The notes beneath the pieces are model-generated. The model had not been told where the DNA came from. It ran no database searches and saw only the letters and a program-made list of their open reading frames with translations. From CAVWDI01 sp046259385 (GTDB lineage: Bacteria > Chloroflexota > Anaerolineae > Anaerolineales > UBA4823): 25,544 nt of DNA. The translations under genes were made by a program, and so were the position numbers. The stretch covers positions 1 through 25,544 of the forward strand of contig JBJYWI010000266.1 of NCBI GenBank assembly GCA_046259385.1, in the 5' to 3' direction. Position 1 is the stretch's first letter; each line of letters begins with the position of its first letter. Positions 21,949 through 25,544 of the stretch are shown one piece after another.

Positions 21949-23310
21949 TCAGGATATTTCCGGAAATGATTCAATTATTCTCGCGATATGTCTGGCATGC
22001 TTTATATAAAGGTCAAGGCGCAGGTTTTCATTAGGGGCGTGGGTTTTCGAACCCGGATATCCTGGTCCAGCTGTCGCTACTGGAAGATTCAAAATATGAA
22101 CAAAGGGATAATTTGGACCTGATCCTCCCATCATTGGTGAGATTTGCATCGGATATCCGTATACAGGTTCAGCTGTTTCAACTACCTTTTGAACAAAAGG
22201 ATCATCCGGATCAGTTCTGGCAGGCGGTTCGCCGCCAAGGTATTCAATCATAATGTCACTGTACCCGTTTTGAATTAAGTGGTCCCTTAACTGCTCCAGA
22301 ACCTGTTCTGGGTGCTGGTTAGGAACCAATCTGAAATCAATCTTTGCGGATGCTCGCGCCGGAAGGACGGTTTTTGATCCCGGTCCTTGGTATCCTGAGG
22401 TCAATCCGCAGATCGTACAGGTTGGCTGAAATATCGCCCGTTCACGAAGTAAAGGACCTTCTGTTAATCCATCTAAAAAATATTTGACTCCAAATCTATT
22501 CTTATAATCCTCCGCGATTTCGGGGAGCGCCTCAATAAGCTCTAAATCTCGCTCTGTAGGAGGTTTTACGTTGTCGTAGAAACCTGGAATCTTAATTTTT
22601 CCATCCGGACCTTTAATACTATTAAGCGCCCAGACCAGTCTCCAAGCCGCGTTTGGGAAGATTGAACCACCAATGCCTGAGTGGGTATCAATCGCGGCAG
22701 TTTCTACAGATAGTTCCACGTAACAGATTCCACGCAAGCCTAGATGCTGCATTGGGATTTCCCTGTGATCTACTGTCCCGAATTCCCAGATGCACGCATC
22801 CGCAGAGAGTTTTTCTGTATTATTAGCTATAAAGTCGTGTAGATGGATGCTGCTTGTTTCTTCCTCACCTTCAATAATAAACTTAATATTACAGGGAAGA
22901 TCGCCTTCTATTTCTAGAATCCCATCAATTGCAAATAAACGGCTGACAAGTGGACCTTTGTCATCGGCGGCGCCACGTCCATATAAAATTCCCTCCTTGA
23001 TTGTTGCTTCGAATGGAGGGCTTTCCCACAACTCAAGCGGTTCAGGAGGTTGGACATCATAGTGATTGTAAATCAAGAGGGTCTTGTCACTTTGACCCTT
23101 TCTTTCAGCGAATACAACTGGTGCTCCTTCCGTCGCCATGATTTCCACCTGAAAATCACGCAGTTGGAGCATCTCAGACACCTTCCTGGCGCATTCGTTT
23201 AATCCTGATCCCTGCGCGGAGATGCTGGGAATAGCGATCAACCTTGACAATTCAGCTATGCTAGCATCGAGATTTGATTCCAGGTATTGATCGATAGATT
23301 TGATATCCAT
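21949..23310 (-). CDS. M20-family dipeptidase/metallopeptidase
   Basis: From the ATG at 23310 this is a 453-residue zinc or cobalt peptidase of the M20 (CNDP/ArgE/DapE) group, predicted to cleave dipeptides or acylated amino acids in the cytoplasm. The metal-binding set is visible: His83 and Asp85 in NHYDVQPPEP, the bridging Asp116 in RGAADDKG, the catalytic Glu149 and metal Glu150 in EGEEETSS, and the late His in KTHAPNEN. The middle part forms the expected dimerisation (lid) domain. GGGAG at 23320-23324 with a 9-base spacer supports this start over an in-frame ATG at 23364, which would add 18 residues with no support. It follows the VTT gene by 57 bases. Confidence 0.93.
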   Translation of the reverse strand: MDIKSIDQYLESNLDASIAELSRLIAIPSISAQGSGLNECARKVSEMLQLRDFQVEIMATEGAPVVFAERKGQSDKTLLIYNHYDVQPPEPLELWESPPFEATIKEGILYGRGAADDKGPLVSRLFAIDGILEIEGDLPCNIKFIIEGEEETSSIHLHDFIANNTEKLSADACIWEFGTVDHREIPMQHLGLRGICYVELSVETAAIDTHSGIGGSIFPNAAWRLVWALNSIKGPDGKIKIPGFYDNVKPPTERDLELIEALPEIAEDYKNRFGVKYFLDGLTEGPLLRERAIFQPTCTICGLTSGYQGPGSKTVLPARASAKIDFRLVPNQHPEQVLEQLRDHLIQNGYSDIMIEYLGGEPPARTDPDDPFVQKVVETAEPVYGYPMQISPMMGGSGPNYPFVHILNLPVATAGPGYPGSKTHAPNENLRLDLYIKHARHIARIIESFPEIS

Positions 23311-23367
23311 TTTTTTCTTCTCCCTTATATCCAGATTAAAATTTTTTGTATATTGAATTATCAACCG

Positions 23368-23946
23368 TTAACTCATTGGATGCAATTCTAGACCAATGAG
23401 TTGTTCTATAAATGGCGCTCCAATTGACCCTAAATAAGCGATAAAAAACATTTTTATTATCTGGCCAATTGAGACGAGTAATAGGAACCGCATAATAGGG
23501 ATTTTTAGTGTTCCAGCCGCTATTCCAACAACATCAAACAACGGGTTGGGTACCGCAGCCAGGAGAGTAAGTCCAAGGTTGCTGAGGTAGGTATGTGAAT
23601 CCAACCAGTTCAATATTTTCTCATAAGCAGCGATATTTTCTATAACAGCTTGCCCGCTGAATCCTGCCAGGTAACCGGTTAATTCACCTATCGCTGCACC
23701 TAAACCAGCCGCAATAGCTAACCCCAACGGGTTATATACCGTTCCAAGCGCAAAAACGAACAATATTCCAGGCACCGGGAACAGGATTGTCCCGTTGGCG
23801 ATGATTGATATAAGGAATATGCCAATGTAACCATACTGAATTAGTTCACGAGCTTGGTCACGGATTGAATAAATGAATATGCTTATGCCGATTGCCAGCA
23901 GCAGCGCCACGGCGCGGAGTAGGGTCAATTTTTGTTTATTGGACAT
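23368..23946 (-). CDS. VTT (SNARE-associated/DedA-like) membrane protein
   Basis: This 192-residue integral membrane protein has about five hydrophobic segments. Its central region FPVPGILFVFALGTVYNPLGLAIAAGLGAAIGELTGYLAG has the proline-rich re-entrant loop and the G-x-E-TGY-G motif of the VTT/DedA superfamily, where the Glu is functionally important in studied members. Such proteins are linked to lipid scrambling and membrane integrity. There is a second re-entrant-type motif, AAVPNPLFDVVGIAAG. The start ATG at 23946 has no good Shine-Dalgarno. A TATAAA at 23952-23957 just upstream could instead be a -10 element. It is 35 bases downstream of uridine kinase and probably in the same transcription unit. 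Confidence 0.88.
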   Translation of the reverse strand: MSNKQKLTLLRAVALLLAIGISIFIYSIRDQARELIQYGYIGIFLISIIANGTILFPVPGILFVFALGTVYNPLGLAIAAGLGAAIGELTGYLAGFSGQAVIENIAAYEKILNWLDSHTYLSNLGLTLLAAVPNPLFDVVGIAAGTLKIPIMRFLLLVSIGQIIKMFFIAYLGSIGAPFIEQLIGLELHPMS

Positions 23947-23981
23947 GAATATTTATAGTTCAGAGGGGAAGGAGATTGGGA

Positions 23982-24626
23982 TCAGTCTATCAGCCTGTCA
24001 AAACGGAGTAGTGATTCAAGCCGGGCGACTACCATCTCCATCGCGACCGCGTTTAAACCGCCTTCGGGGATGATAATGTCTGCGTATCGTTTAGAAGGTT
24101 CAACAAATTCGAGGTGCATAGGGCGGACTGTAGCAAGGTACTGTCGGATAACGGATTCAGTTGACCTGCCTCTTTCTGAGATGTCCCTCTCCAAGCGCCG
24201 GATAAAACGCAAATCTGGATCAGTATCCACGAATATTTTCACTTCAAGCATATCCCTTAATCGTTGTTCAGCGAAAATAAGAATTCCCTCCACCATGATC
24301 ACCGGGCGCGGTTTTATGGGTATTGTCTCTTTGGTCCTGGAATGTGTTTTAAAATCGTAAATCGGAATTTGAATGGGTGATTTCTCCTTTAACAACTTGA
24401 TGTGCTCGATGAGGAGCTCGCTGTCCAGCGAGTCAGGGTGATCGAAATTAATCGAATCGCGCTGGTTGGGAGCGAGACCACTTAAATCTTTGTAATAGGC
24501 GTCGTGTGGTAAATACGCGATCTGGTCGGAGCCAATCCGTTCGATAATTAATTCAGCAAGTGTTGTTTTCCCGGAACCTGAACCACCCGCGATTCCGATA
24601 ACGAGAGGGGTTGCGCGTTGCGGCAT
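23982..24626 (-). CDS. udk: Uridine kinase
   Basis: This 214-residue pyrimidine salvage enzyme phosphorylates uridine and cytidine to the monophosphates. Visible are the P-loop GGSGSGKTT (residues 14-22), the nucleoside-contact segment HDAYYKDLSGL, NFDHPDSLD, the IPIYDF(K)THSR segment, VEGILIF, and the lid RRLERDISERGRS. The start chosen is the ATG at 24626, which matches the family's usual N-terminus. An in-frame ATG at 24848 would run through the tRNA gene and is rejected. A TATAAT lies 6 bases upstream of this ATG, and no Shine-Dalgarno is seen. An out-of-frame ATG overlaps at 24630. Confidence 0.94.
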   Translation of the reverse strand: MPQRATPLVIGIAGGSGSGKTTLAELIIERIGSDQIAYLPHDAYYKDLSGLAPNQRDSINFDHPDSLDSELLIEHIKLLKEKSPIQIPIYDFKTHSRTKETIPIKPRPVIMVEGILIFAEQRLRDMLEVKIFVDTDPDLRFIRRLERDISERGRSTESVIRQYLATVRPMHLEFVEPSKRYADIIIPEGGLNAVAMEMVVARLESLLRFDRLID

Positions 24627-24632
24627 GCATAA

Positions 24633-24638
24633 ATTATA
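24633..24638 (-). promoter_or_regulatory. -10 element abutting the udk start codon (leaderless candidate)
   Basis: A perfect TATAAT on the - strand ends 6 bases before the ATG at 24626, so transcription would begin at the start codon itself. I see no convincing -35 at 16-18 bases. A run of five Ts right after the tRNA gene (24668-24672) suggests that the tRNA transcript ends before udk, so udk would need its own promoter. Confidence 0.5.
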
Positions 24639-24673
24639 CTGGAAACCTGAAATTGGAGATTGGTAATAAAAAG

Positions 24674-24746
24674 AGCCACCTGTGGGAATTGAACCCACGA
24701 CCTGCGCATTACGAGTACGCTGCTCTACCGACTGAGCTAAGGTGGC
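24674..24746 (-). tRNA. tRNA-Thr (anticodon CGT)
   Basis: The 73-base sequence folds as a standard cloverleaf. The acceptor stem is GCCACCT with AGGTGGC, the D-arm GCTC/GAGC, the anticodon stem GCGTA/TGCGC with loop CTCGTAA (anticodon CGU, reading ACG), the variable region AGGTC, and the T-arm GTGGG/CCCAC with TTCAATT. The discriminator base is T. The 3' CCA is not encoded and must be added after transcription. Five Ts follow directly (24672-24668). Confidence 0.96.
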
Positions 24747-24759
24747 TTGGACGAAAGCG

Positions 24760-24788
24760 ATTATACAGTGAATAACCTGCTGTATCAA
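24760..24788 (-). promoter_or_regulatory. Consensus sigma70 promoter of tRNA-Thr
   Basis: TTGATA (24788-24783), a 17-base spacer and a perfect TATAAT (24765-24760) on the - strand give a predicted start near 24753, about 7 bases before the mature tRNA 5' end. The -35 lies two bases upstream of the Shine-Dalgarno region of the divergent glycosyltransferase gene. Confidence 0.85.
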
Positions 24789-24802
24789 GCCAGGAGAACT
24801 AA

Positions 24803-25544
24803 GTGAATATTGCCATGCTTTCATACCATACCTGCCCTCTAGCAACATTGGGCGGTAAAGATACCGGCGGGATGAATGTGTATGTCCGCGATCTGACCCG
24901 TTATTTAGGCAGACTTGGGATTCATGTGGATGTTTTTACACGTTCCCAGGATGAACATGTTCCGCATGTGCTGCATGACCTGGGATTCGGGAACAGGGTG
25001 GTGCATGTCCGTTCCGGACCGGAGGTCCCGCGCCCAAAGGACGAGCTGGAAAATTACCTCCCTCAGTTCGTGGCTGGCATTGAGGATTTCTCTGAAATTA
25101 AGGACCTTAAATATGACCTGATCCACAGTCATTACTGGCTCTCGGGATTGGCTGCTGGAAAATTAAAATCAAAATGGAATGTACCCGTTGTTAGCATGTT
25201 CCATACGCTGGGTTTGATGAAGCAACGGGTTGCGCGCAACGCTGTAGAAGCGGAGGGAGGTTATCGAATAAGGGGAGAGAAGGAAGTAATCAAATTATCC
25301 GACCGTATTGTAGCGGCAACCCCTGCCGAAATGGCACAGCTGCAGTGGTTATACAACGCTGACGGCGCGAAGGTTGAAATTATCCCGCCTGGAGTCGAAT
25401 TGAGCCGCTTTTACCCGATTCCAGAGGATGAAGCTAAAGAATACGTTGGCATAAGACCCTGTGACAAGATGCTGTTATTTGTAGGACGAATTGAACCTTT
25501 GAAGGGGATTGATACATTGATGAAGGCGATTGCCATCATGCGGG
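24803..25544 (+). CDS. GT4 glycosyltransferase (MshA/sucrose-phosphate-synthase-like), 3' end outside the window
   Basis: The first 247 residues of a retaining GT4 glycosyltransferase are present. The start is GTG at 24803, supported by AGGAG at 24792-24796 and a 6-base spacer; the first residues read NIAMLSYHTCPLATLGG. Motifs typical of the MshA/sucrose synthase group are KDTGGMNVYVRDLTRYL (residues about 21-37), DLIHSHYWLSG, VSMFHTLGLMK, a PPGVE segment and VGRIEPLKGID, the start of the C-terminal Rossmann domain. Relatives make sucrose phosphate or GlcNAc-inositol phosphate; which applies here cannot be told. The reading frame is open to the window end, so the nucleotide-binding E-x7-E part is not visible. 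It diverges from tRNA-Thr across 56 bases. Confidence 0.9.
   Translation, partial: MNIAMLSYHTCPLATLGGKDTGGMNVYVRDLTRYLGRLGIHVDVFTRSQDEHVPHVLHDLGFGNRVVHVRSGPEVPRPKDELENYLPQFVAGIEDFSEIKDLKYDLIHSHYWLSGLAAGKLKSKWNVPVVSMFHTLGLMKQRVARNAVEAEGGYRIRGEKEVIKLSDRIVAATPAEMAQLQWLYNADGAKVEIIPPGVELSRFYPIPEDEAKEYVGIRPCDKMLLFVGRIEPLKGIDTLMKAIAIMR

Noticed and set aside
23311..23364. Longer M20 peptidase start at 23364
   Set aside because: The ATG at 23310 has GGGAG at a good distance and the extra 18 residues do not look like part of the family.
6894..24663. Recurring GGAGATT/AATCTCC heptamer in several intergenic spacers (6894-6911, 21011-21017, 23971-23979, 24652-24663)
   Set aside because: The same heptamer also appears inside coding genes, so a dispersed intergenic repeat is not supported from this window.
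24627..24848. Extension of uridine kinase to an in-frame ATG at 24848
   Set aside because: The added segment is the tRNA-Thr gene and its promoter read as protein; the family N-terminus begins at 24626.

Overview
The window is a dense, moderately A+T-rich stretch of bacterial chromosome with 20 full-length protein genes (one of them a 45-codon gene), one gene cut by the right edge, and one tRNA gene. There is no CRISPR array, rRNA, phage or insertion sequence, and no gene-free stretch longer than about 300 bases. The gene mix suggests a free-living bacterium of the Chloroflexota, most like Anaerolineae. It includes a PhaR/phasin pair, a MacB-type exporter with a lipoprotein adaptor, an MshA/SPS-like glycosyltransferase, and several starts without a Shine-Dalgarno sequence. 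That placement is an inference from gene content, not a marker-gene result. Ten Ns at 18715-18724 show this is a draft or metagenomic assembly.

Left part, + strand (2-6762): triosephosphate isomerase (tpiA) is followed by a six-gene glycan operon. It runs: specialised NusG paralogue, GDP-mannose 4,6-dehydratase (gmd), a diverged second dehydratase, a WecG/TagA glycosyltransferase, a low-molecular-weight tyrosine phosphatase, and a large DUF2142/GT-C-like membrane protein. A candidate terminator lies at 6850-6876. The expected logic is: NusG paralogue keeps polymerase on the operon, the dehydratases make a GDP-6-deoxyhexose, the glycosyltransferases use it at the membrane, and the phosphatase regulates.

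Middle, - strand (6992-10300): a promoter near 10353-10380 drives a 45-residue mini-phasin-like gene, then a phasin, then a PhaR-type regulator. A large S41 peptidase lipoprotein follows. The promoter has a near-perfect palindrome over its predicted start point, and an 11-bp hairpin separates phasin from phaR. No polyhydroxyalkanoate synthase is present. This is the most interesting part of the window.

Divergent + strand cluster (10506-13571): a metallophosphoesterase, a ParB/Srx-like protein with an internally duplicated C-terminal module, and a membrane-anchored protein of unknown function.

Right part, - strand (13640-24746): in transcription order from the right, tRNA-Thr(CGU), uridine kinase, a VTT-family membrane protein, an M20 peptidase and an atypical response regulator. 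Next comes an ABC export system (double-FtsX permease, HlyD-like lipoprotein, ATPase), then a DinG-type exonuclease-helicase. At the right edge a GT4 glycosyltransferase starts on the + strand at 24803 and runs out of the window.
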